From Penicillus capitatus (Eukaryota; Chlorophyta): DNA of 64,000 nucleotides. A model generated the notes under the pieces. That model ran no database searches and was not told where the DNA came from. It saw nothing but the letters and a program-made list of their open reading frames with translations. The stretch is taken from contig OZ287698.1 of assembly GCA_965649825.1 (NCBI GenBank), positions 620,001-684,000 of the forward strand, read 5' to 3'. Shown here piece after piece: positions 48,701 to 58,599 of the stretch (position 1 is the stretch's first letter; each line of letters starts with the position of its first letter). The position numbers and the translations under genes are program-made.

Positions 48701-49789
48701 GTGCCGATCATCCACACGTCTTTTTCGATAGCTGCTGCGCAGGTGGGCTGACCCTCTGTTTCCCAGAGAAGGACGCTCTGAATCTGTGGATCGCTGCCTT
48801 CAAAGTAAAGCACTTCGATCCTGTGGCGTCCCACTGCCCAACAGACGCGGTCGACATCGTCTGATTTCAGCAGCAACGATGTCTCTCCATCTCCACAGCT
48901 GCCGGAAAACAGAACCTATGATCGTATCGGAGATGTCGAGAGGATGGCATACTTGATGGTGAAGAGAGTGCCTTCGATACGGTAGGTTTCAGAATTCACC
49001 ATCAATGCTCTAATGACGGCCGATTTCTGGCCGGTCAGGGGATCACATCCCTGTATCAAAACGCAGAGCAGCAACGACTCTTGGTGGTATTTGAGGAAGA
49101 CCATTCCTCCGTTGTCTGCCTTCTCCACGAAAGAGTGGCCTAAATTCAAACGCTCAGATCACTCTATCCGTCATCTCTTCCCGCACACAGTTTCCTTCGT
49201 GGGCACCCGGAAGCAAGAGATCTGACTCGGCTGCGTAGATGCACACGGCATCGATCGAACGGGCGCTGCCCATATTTATTTCCATACAGACACAGCGTAT
49301 CCAGGAGCTTGAAAACTGAAAGGCCACCATAATGGATGTGAGATCTGGTGTGTTGGATAGCTGATAGAGAGCACTGCATTTGATATCTCCTTCCACATTT
49401 CCTCGTGCCCACTCCACAGATGCATTATTCTCAAACCCTATTTCTGCTTTCCATGTCACTAACGACAGGGCGTCGTCTTCTGTATAGACCAGGAACAGAA
49501 TTGTGTCCTTCGTGAGAAGAGGAATCGTTTGAGCATATCGAACAGTGCGTTCGTTCTCGAGCTTTGCTTCCACATGCAGCACGCCTTCACGAACGGTGCA
49601 GATTTCGACGTTGTGGCCTTTGTTGAGCACAAGGTATGGATGCTGTGCCGTCGTGATCGACGCAACCGACGATTGGAAGACGCGTTGGGCGTCATGGATG
49701 GAGAAGCACGAGCATTCCGGCATTCTCACTCGTCGCTGACGACGACCATCCAAATCACAAATGCCATCCATCCATGCATCCACATTCAT
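45748..49789 (-). CDS. DDB1/CPSF160/SF3b130-type beta-propeller protein
   Basis: Three large paralogous propeller proteins share this plan: DDB1, CPSF1 and SF3B3. From the ATG at 49,789 the first exon has YLVLNKGHNVEICTVREGVL and LLTKDTILFLVYTEDDALSL, like the family N-terminus. Mid-protein segments include VFVGSTHGPSLMLS, MRIGIWSDLRVQGLCQLA, a region like Q-x-x-x-x-x-x-L-I (VTARNVSLIDILDSQRLHW) and LLVGTSAGSIASMSW. The last large exon (46,737-45,748) has no clear CPSF_A signature. The match is divergent, so which paralogue it is, or whether it is a lineage-specific member, is open. DDB1 is my first guess. It is head to head with RPL24. Confidence 0.5.
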
Positions 49790-49841
49790 TTACTCCCGAC
49801 GCGCCTTCATTCATTTGGCGGCTTGCGACGTCGACGGCGTC
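49790..49841. promoter_or_regulatory. 52-nt divergent start-to-start gap (DDB1-like / RPL24)
   Basis: Opposed start codons at 49,789 and 49,842 leave 52 nt. A strong ribosomal-protein promoter must fit here or extend into coding sequence of the neighbour. Confidence 0.45.
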
Positions 49842-50595
49842 ATGGTGATCAAGTAACACGCGGCGATGCCACGGGAGAGGACACGGCATGCGGCTGTGTG
49901 TTTAGGACACAAACGTGTCGTTACAGTGGCTTGCGGGTCTATCCTGGAAAGGGGATTATCTTTATTCGATCCGATGGACAGGTCTGTGTCAGATAGCGCG
50001 TTTCGATTTTGGCAAAGATGTCTGTGGGCGTTCAGCAATTTCTCTTTCTGAGCCACAAGATCCGATCGTATTTTCATCAGAGACTCCGTCCTCAGAAGAT
50101 TGCATGGACGACCGCGTATAGGAAAGCCCACAAAAAAGTGAGAGAATCGAAGAAAAGTGTGAGAGAGAGTGCGTTGTGGCCGTTGTTGTTGTCTCTTAGG
50201 ATCAAACGGCGCACATTGTCCGCAAGAGAAAAACAGTTCAGCGAAAACCGGCTGTCCGTTCTATCGCCGGTGCCAGTTTAGAGGTACCTCCCCTGACGAT
50301 TGGCAGCTCGGACGGCAAGGAGATGTGCCATTAGATTATCCAAAAGAAGCGAAATGAACAGCCAGAAGTTCGCAAAGCCTCCAGAGAAGCCGCCTTGCGG
50401 TGCCCCTCTCTTTGACCAGATCGCTGTCGTCATCCCATTCGATCGCGTGTTCGTCTGTTTAGCGAAGTGAAAGAAAGGATGAAGAAGAAACAGGGGGCGT
50501 CCTATTCCAAAGGCGGACAAGCTGCCAAAGGACAAGCAAGCAAATACGGAAAAGGCACATCGAAGCCCATGGCCCGTACAGGAGCCAGAAAATAA
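49842..50595 (+). CDS. RPL24: 60S ribosomal protein L24 (eL24)
   Basis: Large-subunit ribosomal protein. The ATG at 49,842 gives MVIK, then an intron of about 55 nt, then TQTCRYSGLRVYPGKGIIFI and RSDGQ. After another small intron come SVGVQQFLFLSHKIRSYFHQ, RLRPQKIAWTTAYRKAHKK, then VRKRKTVQRKPAVRSIAGAS and LE. Two more introns lead to IIQKKRNEQPEVRKASREAA and a Lys/Gly-rich tail (SEVKERMKKKQGASYSKGGQ ... ARTGARK) with the TAA at 50,593-50,595. Five introns in about 160 codons is dense. Every eL24 motif is in order, so the call is firm. Confidence 0.95.
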
Positions 50596-50767
50596 GCAAG
50601 AGACATATGCCGCGAGCATACGGACGGACATCTGTTGCTGACCTCTGAATGGCATTCTCATTAAAAATGCTTCGCCTCATGAATGGGTGTCATACATTGT
50701 CAGGAGGAGTCTTTGAAAGTCGACGATGTCTGGGTCACAGGGATGAAATGTTTTTTAGATGGATCGA

Positions 50768-51880
50768 TTAGACATTCATCGGATAACATATCTTCCATCT
50801 CAAGCATCTGAAATACCGGCACCTCTTTGCAGAATTCCGCCTACGATGCACAGACGTATCACATTTCTGCTGTTTCTCGACGAGCATCCATCCCGTACCT
50901 GAATTTCCTCTTTTGTCAGGAACGGCTTTCGAAACGTTGATGTGAATTCCTATTGACAGAAAATCGACGATAGGCGCAGCGAGCATTCTTACCCCGATGC
51001 GATCGACAGCTTCATTTGGAGGACCTCTCGCCACGGCTACCCAATGGGAATCCTGAAGCGCATGGAGATGAAACGCCCATCTGTACAGGACACAGGAGAT
51101 GGGAAGGGAGGATGACAAGATAGTCCGATGGAGAACGTGTCTTGTCGGATGCCATGTAGTCGGAGATGTGGTGCATTGTTCCACAGATTTCCTCCAAAGT
51201 CAAACTCTGCATTTCTCAATCCAAATGCGATACCGTCGCCTCTCGCTTTCACAAAGGCCTCTTTCAATGCCCAGTGTCGCTGAAACAAGACATCGAGTTC
51301 CTTGTCGGACCCTGTACTGTCCCTCATGGCTTGCAGCTGTCACATCATTCCATGCCAACTGCCGTCGGTCTATCGAGAGAGGGACGATCTGTCACCTCAA
51401 AAGGAGTGAGCGTTTTTCGAAAGAGACGTCGATCGATGCCCATCGGCCGATCGGGTCGTCGAATGGCTTGAGGTGCCGAGACATCGACTCCGCAGAGGCA
51501 GAGAGGTTCGCTGACAAGCACCACAAAGTACCCCTGAAGCCATGTCCCATCATCACTTCTCCAGGCAGCCAACGACTCGGGCAGACTTCATGGGCCACAT
51601 TGAAGTTGAAATTTGGCAGAGATGGCGAAGCAAGGGGACTAGCGAGAAATGGTTTTTTGCCATGGGTTCTGCGAATGCGGATATCTGAGTAGGGAATGCC
51701 CGTGACGCGATGGATCGCCTGTCGCTGAAGTAGGCGACTGAGAAAAGCGCGTTTTTGGTCGATTCGATGCCGAAATGCATGACAGGATTGGCGCTCGACG
51801 AGAGGAAGGCAATGCAAACACCGTTCAAAATCTGACGGACTTGGATTCCATACGCGCACATCGATGCACCATCGAAGCAT
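50768..51880 (-). CDS. AASDHPPT: 4'-phosphopantetheinyl transferase (AASDHPPT/Sfp type)
   Basis: Transfers phosphopantetheine from CoA to acyl carrier proteins. The ATG at 51,880 gives MLRWCIDVRVWNPSPSDFER, then DQKRAFLSRLLQRQAIHRVT, IPYSDIRIRRTHGKKPFLA and LPNFNFNVAHE, the substrate-binding H of the family. After introns come a KELDVLFQRHWALKEAFVKA stretch with the conserved W-x-x-K-E-x-x-x-K motif (near 51,270) and GIAFGLRNAEFDFGGN. The metal-binding G-x-D-x segment lies between them (about 51,440-51,490, VDVSAPQA on the reverse frame shifts), partly hidden by introns. The 3' end near 50,768 is approximate. Confidence 0.88.
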
Positions 51881-51905
51881 TGCGCGACGTTTTGGCACAG
51901 AAACG
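51881..51905. promoter_or_regulatory. 25-nt divergent start-to-start gap (PPTase / ICMT)
   Basis: The closest divergent pair in the window: start codons at 51,880 (minus) and 51,906 (plus) with 25 nt between. Confidence 0.5.
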
Positions 51906-52743
51906 ATGCTCGAGATCCCTGTGCTCGTCTGCTGCGTTGCCCTTCTGTTCTTTCACATATCGGAAGCGATCTTAGCCCTGTGGACAATGGGAGACCCTTT
52001 CTCGGCAAGATGTACCTGTCTCGCCTCCATCACCGAGAGACCCAATCCTGTCTGCCTGTTTAGCATTTCTGATCACCTGGCCTTACGCATCCATGCTCAT
52101 ACTCACTGCCATCGAGTACACAATGCTGCCGCACGTCACATCAAGCATCGGAAAAAGTGTGACCAGCAAGCCACGATACCCCACGTGCATGATGTGACTG
52201 AGGGATTAGCTTGTGCCGAACGCGTGGGAATGGTGCTGGTTGTGATGGGACAGCTCATTCGTCTGATCGCCATTGTGCGTCGTCGCGGACGTCTTTGAGA
52301 TCGATGGACGATGTGCTGTGATGCAGTTTACCTGTGGGAAGAGTTTTACACATCAGCTTCGACGGCATGTTGCCGAGGATCATGTTCTGATCCAGCATGG
52401 CATCTACAAGTGTCGTTTTCACTATGATCAAGTGTTAGCAGAAAGAGTGAGGCGCATGTCTTGCTGTCTGTCTGTTAGGTATTGTCGGCATCCCTCGTAT
52501 CTTGGCTGGTACATATGGGGCATTGGCATCCAACTCACGCTCACGAATCCCATTTGTCTCACACTCACATGCGTTACCGTACTCCCCACAAAACTTTACA
52601 ATGATCAAGGAGAAGGCTGATAGGGATGGTTCTTCCTTCAACGACGGGTCCGAGCGGAGGAGAGATTATTAGCGTCCATATTCGAAACAGATTATGCCGT
52701 GTATTCAAACAGGACCCCTTCTGGATTGCCATTTGTCCCATGA
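51906..52743 (+). CDS. ICMT: Isoprenylcysteine carboxyl methyltransferase (ICMT/STE14)
   Basis: ER enzyme that methylates the prenylated C-terminal cysteine of CaaX proteins. The ATG at 51,906 gives MLEIPVLVCCVALLFFHISE, the first helix. A later helix is VGMVLVVMGQLIRLIAIV. Then SFTHQLRRHVAEDHVLIQHG leads, after an intron, to YCRHPSYLGWYIWGIGIQLT, the SAM-binding R-H-P-x-Y motif, and LTNPICLTLTCVTV. The last exon reads RRVRAEERLLASIFETDYAV and YSNRTPSGLPFVP, ending at the TGA 52,741-52,743, exactly like the family C-terminus (E-E ... Y-x-x-Y ... R-x-P-x-x-x-P-F). Exon borders in the middle are approximate. Confidence 0.92.
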
Positions 52744-52931
52744 AATGTCAAAGGCAGCAGCGCCAAATGAAAGAAGGCAGCATGCGTTCCCATTGCAAGA
52801 TAGTGAACACGTCTGATTAGCAGCAGCATTGAATGGACAGCGGGCCATGGAACGCCTAATCCCTATTAACAAATAATCAGCGAAGGTGCACGTGACCAGA
52901 TCAGAAAGGCAATTCTCGATCTACTAGGCCA

Positions 52932-54804
52932 TTATGACTGGAACATTACATAGACCACAACATACATGAGATTTCTCAGACTCTCTTGAATCTTCATGAC
53001 AGCTGTGCCGGAATCCAGGTCCAGGTCGCCAGCCAGACTCTGTGCCTTTTGACCCACTGATCCGTCTTGAAGATTCTCGTCGTAAGCGTTACCCACTCCA
53101 AGAATGGCACCAACGAAACTGCCCGTTACAGTCTCGATGTTGTGCATCAGTCGAATGGCGAAGCTTCGGAGTAACCAGCCAACTGCTTCGCTGCTGGATG
53201 GCCATGTTAACTTTGAAGGGGAATCAGGAGACAGGGTCCGTTCACGGGCAAGTTCCAGGAGACAATGAATGCACCGCATGGAAAGCATGGCAATTTGATG
53301 AACACCCTCTTCGTGGATTAACTCCACGCTGTGCTTCCCATGAAGGACGGCAGAATCCAATTCCACATACAATTCAGCACATCGTGAAGTCTGTGGTGTC
53401 ATTGGAATGTAGGATGCACTACCAAGAACGTTCACTGGATTGGCCACCCTACACCATACCATACACCCATACACACCCTTCCTTGCATCAAAGACATCTC
53501 TTACAGATTTGCAATCTCCAGGACAGATGAACGTTCCTTCTGTGCAACTGTTGTCAGGCACTGTCCAACGAATAGATCGATGGGAACGTAGAGATATGCC
53601 AAGCAATCATCGACGCTTCGATCGGGGCCTTCTTCGTCGCTCTCTGAAGGCGAACCCACCACATCAAAGATCGGCCATAAGCGTTCGATCAGCCCATCTA
53701 ATTTGCTCTTGTCTTCCTCTGTAACACGTATGGACGGCACTCAGCATCGTGGGTGGCTGTCGGTAGAGAGGGGGCTGACCAGAAAGTCGAGTTCTGAGTT
53801 TGTTGAGGTTTTTTGCATAGTCGTTGCAAAGAGATTCCAATTCTTCGTACAGATCTTGGCCTCCACACAAATTGAAGGAGCTATCGTACGAAGGGACAGG
53901 CGCCGTGGATGCGTGGCCTGTTGCAATTCTTGTGGAGACGGCCGAGTCTTCCGTAGAATTCTTCTTCTCTTTCTCGTTCTGGGCATGACTTTGTGCCACT
54001 TCAAATAAAGCAGTTCCTGATTTCACGTCACTTGAGCTACGCATGGTACTCGCTAACTCGCGAGCAGCACTTGAAGTCGCTCTCTCAACCGTTATCGCCA
54101 AATTGTACAATCCACGATTGAGCGTTGTGGTGAGGGTATCAAAGAAATTACTGAAAGGACTCTTGTTCCTTTGTTGATCTTGTTGACCCTGATGAACAAA
54201 CACACAAACAACAACAGATCATGGGAGCCCCGTTTGAATAAAGCAGTCAGGCGCGTACGTCTTCTTCTCCTTCTTGGCGCGTGATTATTTTTGGAAGCGC
54301 TTGTTCGCTGTAAGGACTGTTTTGCCAAACGTCCTCCGAAAGAGCACTGTAGGCGCCGGATGTGGCCGTGAGAGATTCTTCATGACTTCCCATATAATAA
54401 CTCAAATCGCTCGATTCTCGTCCAGGATGCACAAAAAGTGTGCCTCTGGGCCTGCCGTAAAGCTGTCCATCGTAGAAACCAGAACGGCTCAAAGAACACC
54501 GGCCATTGAGGCAGTTTTCCCTTGGCGCCGGCAGAATCTTCTGTTTCCCTTCCCAATTATCGAGAGTCGGCTCCGACGAGGTTCGTATCGGAGAGAGTCT
54601 GGGTAAGTCGGAGTCGTCACTTTGCCCGCTTTCCAGAAGTGCTGGTCTTCCCTTCGGACCTTTGCTAAACGCAGAAGGTTCTTTCTTAGGCGTATCGCTG
54701 TTATTGTGGATATCGCTCGAATCTTCATATTCTCCAGGCGCTGCGCGAAAAGGAAACGAACCGTTCCGCGTTAAGTTGGTGGCGTTGTTCGTCGACGAAG
54801 GCAT
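52932..54804 (-). CDS. FAM114-like protein (tentative)
   Basis: The ATG at 54,804 opens MPSSTNNATNLTRNGSFPFR, a Ser/Pro-rich disordered region of about 180 residues. A 69-nt intron (GTACGC...CATCAG) joins EGEED to GQQDQQRNKSPFSNFFDTLT. Then come ELASTMRSSSDVKSGTALF, DLYEELESLCNDYAKNLNKL, KSKLDGLIERLWPIFDVVG, VHQIAMLSMRCIHCLLELAR and VGWLLRSFAIRLMHNIETVT, ending KIQESLRNLMYVVVYVMFQS at 52,932. Helix order and the C-terminal pattern resemble the FAM114A/Noxp20 family, whose role is poorly known. The resemblance is weak and could be chance. One gene rather than two is supported by the clean intron. Confidence 0.4.
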
Positions 54805-55249
54805 CTGGCTACCTTAAGAACGGTGCATTGCATGAAAGGAATGACGAGAAGCGATGCAAAAAAGAAGAATAGATGAAGTTCTGCGCGATAAAACGAACGG
54901 CAAAGAACTGCAGGAGCGCGTTGGGCAATCTTTTTGATCCGAGGCCACTAATGCAACAGATGCACATCATCGAGGAGACCGCCAAAGCAAAAGGAAAACC
55001 CTTGACAGCCCACAAGCACAAAACATGAGGGCTGTGACGTGGAGAGCCCCACAAAGACGCCATCATAGAGTGGATGGAGAGCACCAGATCCGTCCAGGAT
55101 CGCCTGGAGTGCTGCAGAAGACCTGACATCCAGGATGGACAGATCTCATGAAGAATGGCCGCGATGGGACCTGGCGTCGCGCGATGTGTGCAGGGATGAT
55201 GCCAGAGTGGAGATGGCGTCCTCTCCAAGGGAGGTTTTCTCTAGAGACG
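54805..55249. other. Unassigned stretch with a hydrophobic minus-strand frame
   Basis: A minus-strand frame at 54,809-55,228 contains a hydrophobic run (LCLWAVKGFPFALAVSSMMC). Codon continuity with the next gene upstream (stop near 55,250) is broken. It could be a 3' exon of that gene or a shadow frame. Nothing conserved was recognised. Confidence 0.3.
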
Positions 55250-56067
55250 TCACATCACGCATGCGATCGTCTGTGATGTCAACATCTGTGCCAAAGGAAC
55301 CCAGGCATCTCTCCTAAGCAGTGTCGTTTCTGGAGAGGCATCACAGACAAGGAGATGATCGACTTTGTAGAGATCCATCCTATCGAGCTCCCAAATGGCA
55401 TCGTCGTTACACTTCAGCAGCAGAACGAGGCGTTTTCGTTCTCCGGCACTGCTGTGGCAGAAGCACGCTTCCACAGTGGTATGCCGAAGACCACTGGTCG
55501 ATTCCTCGCGTGTCGAGGCAGAGAAACTCCCGTCCGAAGTGATCTGACTCTGTCTCCGTATCTCCCTTGACGTCTCATGTCTGCTCGGAATTCTCAAAAA
55601 GGGGGACCCTTTGTACCTTTCGGTGTGCTCTTCAGAGGCAATGCCATCGGATTCGCATCCCGTTGCGGAGTAGAGCTTCTTGGTAACATGAATCACTCTT
55701 CTGTCCTTCAGCCGCGTCGAACAGTGTGTCTGCCAATCGTACATCTCCATTCCCCATTCCTTGTACGCGTCGGGAATATAGAGATGGGGCAATGAAATCT
55801 TCTGCCCTGCCGAATCGAAGCTACACAACGATCCGCGCCACTCTCCTGCACAAACCAGCGTCGATGCGTTGCCGTGCCGCGGGCGGAACCTGAGACGGCG
55901 TGGCTGAAAGGTACCCAGAGACCCGCGGATGATTCGGACAGCGACGCGTCTGTATCCGCACACTTCCAAACCGTTCCGCGTTTCTTTTCTCCAAAGCCAC
56001 CCTTCCGTGAACGAAACGTCCTCCGTGTTCTGTACGCATTCGAATGTCTTCTCTTTTCAACCGCCAT
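55250..56067 (-). CDS. Conserved-looking protein of unknown function
   Basis: The ATG at 56,067 gives a very basic start, MAVEKRRHSNAYRTRRTFRS. A GT-AG intron of about 75 nt ending TTTGTGCAG joins ESSA to GEWRGSLCSFDSAGQKISL, then PHLYIPDAYKEWGMEMYDWQ and THCSTRLKDRR. The block G-E-W-R-G ... L-P-x-x-Y-I-P-x-A-x-x-E-W ... D-W-Q-T resembles a group of short proteins I associate with photosynthetic organisms, but I cannot name it with certainty. A Ser/Arg-rich middle follows, then RKRLVLLLKCNDDAIWELDR. Other small introns are possible. Confidence 0.45.
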
Positions 56068-56131
56068 CGTTGTTTTTTACGTCGCCGGAAGGCTCAAGTG
56101 GACGTCGATGCGTGCGGATAACATGATGACT

Positions 56132-57601
56132 TCATACATGGCGTTCAATGCGTCCGGTCTTCAACGTCCAGAACCCACCATCCTTCGAAACACAGATCTC
56201 TCGCATGATCGTATCGAAGAGCTTTTCCGTGATCTTGATCCCCTTCGCCTTTGCGGCGCTGACGACGTCGTTGCGTTTGATCGTCTCTTTGTTACGAACG
56301 ATGCCCATGAGAATTGTTCGCAGAGGATCCAGCTGCGTCGATCCTGTCGCCAGACGCAAGTAGACGCGTCGAATGCAGGTGACGTTCTTCGATCTAAGAA
56401 TCGCGTCATGGAGCACATCGTCTTGCAAGATCGCCAGATCGCGAAGACATCCTCCTTGAAACGTCCGCAAACAATGACGCACGTCTCGGAGATTCGCAAC
56501 GCCGTCGGTCGCAAAGAGACCTTCCAATGCCGCAGAGAGCTGTTCCAGAATCGCATCCTGCACACAATCGCCAATGCGAGAGGAGTCGAGAACGCGAAGA
56601 GCGACGTCGATTTCGAGTTCTTTGGGTCGGGGCTTCGATTCGGCGATCGGTTTCTGTTCCAATGCCTCCTGTTGTAAACGGGGAGGGGCGATGCTCGAGA
56701 GAAATGCGTCCTTATCGAGGAGCACCTCGACATCTCTGCAAAGGAACCGATCGATCAAGTGGATGGATGCCTGTGACGATGGCATACGTATCGACAGGCG
56801 TCGTCAATTGCTCCAGGACTTTGTCTGTAATGCGGCTGGTCGATCCAATGGCTTTCAGTGGCTTCCACTTCTCAAGTCGTTCTTTCTTGGCCATATGTGC
56901 ATAAGAGTTTTCTCTCCTTTGTTGCTCGGCAGGCGTCTCACGTCTTCGCATCTTCGCCTGAAACGAAAACAGTGTCCTCGGAATGCGCAAGATTGTTCGT
57001 GCTCTCAGTCTTGCCTGCAGCTGTGTGAGTTCTTCTTTGGGTTTCTCCTCCAGTTTTTCAGACGGTGCTGGATCGTGATGGTCCAGATCTGGTTTGAGTT
57101 GTAGGACGCCCTCCACTTCTGTCAGATACAACGCGTGGCCTCTCTTGTAGCCCACCTGTGAACAATGCATCTGGATGTCGCACAGCGATGTGATGGGAGA
57201 CCGCATGAAAGGTCGTCCTCGGATCCACTTCGGTTGCTGTGAGTTTCAGCCTGTCGGCGGATGGCTTCTTCTCTTCGTCTGCATCCATGTGACTGCGCAT
57301 TTCGTCAGCCGATACCTCGATCTCCAGTTTCTTGGACTCGGGTTTGAACTGAATCTACGATACGTCTTGTACTGAGTGTCAGAAAGGGCAGCGATTGGAA
57401 TGGAATGCCTTTTCGGCGTTTTCTGTGTCATATGGCGTCCAGGCAGGTCTCAGAGGGTGCTGAAGCATATAGAGCTGTCATTCATAAGGTGTCTACCCAG
57501 GCATGTATGCAAAAGGGAGGCGAAACCTGGGCGCCCAAGGCATCTTTGGTGCAGAAGTAGACATCGAGTTCCTCGACGATGGCATCGTCCGATTCCGTCA
57601 T
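56132..57601 (-). CDS. POLR3E: RNA polymerase III subunit RPC5 (POLR3E)
   Basis: RPC5 (yeast Rpc37) forms a TFIIF-like dimer with RPC4 on Pol III. The ATG at 57,601 gives MTESDDAIVEELDVYFCTKD. After an intron comes LQHPLRPAWTPYDTENAEKA, the family signature Q-x-P-L-R-P. Later exons carry HALYLTEVEGVLQLKPDLDH, QARLRARTILRIPRTLFSFQ and SYAHMAKKERLEKWKPLKAI. The C-terminal exon (56,785-56,132, INTSKDAFL... to RIERHV) has winged-helix-like segments (SAAKAKGIKITEKLFDTIMR), as in the extended animal/plant subunit. About 400-450 residues in total. Starts 48 nt from the divergent NUDCD2. Confidence 0.88.
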
Positions 57602-57649
57602 GATGTGGGTCGACGGACTGAAGAAACGTCACATCACCGACGTGTCGCG
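57602..57649. promoter_or_regulatory. 48-nt divergent start-to-start gap (RPC5 / NUDCD2)
   Basis: Opposed start codons at 57,601 and 57,650 leave 48 nt. No TATA-like element visible. Confidence 0.5.
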
Positions 57650-58374
57650 ATGACCGAGAAAGTGGCTCCCACTGAACGGCATCGCTATCTTTGCAATGGT
57701 ACGGACATGGCGGCCGGCAGTACCACCGAGGATATTGCTTAGGTCAGCTCGTCTATGAGTGGGATCAGACACTGACGGATGTTAATATCTACGTCCCTGT
57801 CCCCAAGGGTCAGTCTTTGCCGTCGAATTAAGTGAAAAACGAATGTATGTGTGTTTTTAAGGAACGAGAGCCAAAAACCTGTACTGCGAAATGAGCCCGG
57901 GGCATCTGAAAATCGGTCTACATGGAAACCCACCGTATCTCTCTGTTGCGACCTAGCCTCGTATGTCACGCATTGATCAGCAGAACGTGTCTCTAGGAGA
58001 TGCTCTTCGATCGAATCGTCATCGCAGAGAGCGTCTGGACACTAGGCAAGTGAACCCGTGAGTTCTTCGGTGGAAGGATAGCGTTGTGAGTAGAGGACGG
58101 AGTGATGAACATCTGTCTGCAAAAAGCAGCACCCGGAGAAGCATGGAGTGGCGCCTTTGAAGGACATGCATTGAATGCGCACGTTCTCGAAGAAGACAAG
58201 AAGCGATTGCTCCTGGAGCGATTTCAGACAGAGGTAGTTAGGTGCATTTCAAGTTCTGTGATGAAGACTGATGGATGTTATGGTGAACAGCATGCAGGAT
58301 TTGATTTCTCGGGGGCCGAGGTTACAGGAGATGCGCCAAATCCACGAACCTTTCTAAAAGACATCAACGACTGA
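57650..58374 (+). CDS. NUDCD2: NudC domain-containing protein 2 (NUDCD2), CS domain
   Basis: A small p23/CS-fold co-chaperone linked to Hsp90 and dynein/LIS1 stability in animals. The ATG at 57,650 and intron 57,699-57,742 (44 nt) give HRYLCNGQLVYEWDQTLTDV and NIYVPVPKG, the family CS start. The next exon reads RARNLYCEMSPGHLKIGLHG and NPPYLS. A short exon has AESVWTL. Then LQKAAPGEAWSGAFEGH and EEDKKRLLLERFQTE, and the last exon AGFDFSGAEVTGDAPNPRTF with the TGA at 58,374. The order and the G-F-D-F-S-G-A-E motif are diagnostic. Confidence 0.93.
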
Positions 58375-58599
58375 CAGAGTCGTTCTCATTTGAATGCGCA
58401 ACATCAGGTGTTGATACTGTAAGAAAGAGAAAAGCGATGACATCGATTCACGAAGTCATCATGCCTCCACGCATCGGCATCTTCGTTACTTCTGAAGATA
58501 CCCTCTTGTCATGCATCGAAACAATCGAACTCATTCGATCTGTGTTCGATGATCGTTCGATCGGTAACGAATGCACATGAAATCGATTTGCAACAACGG

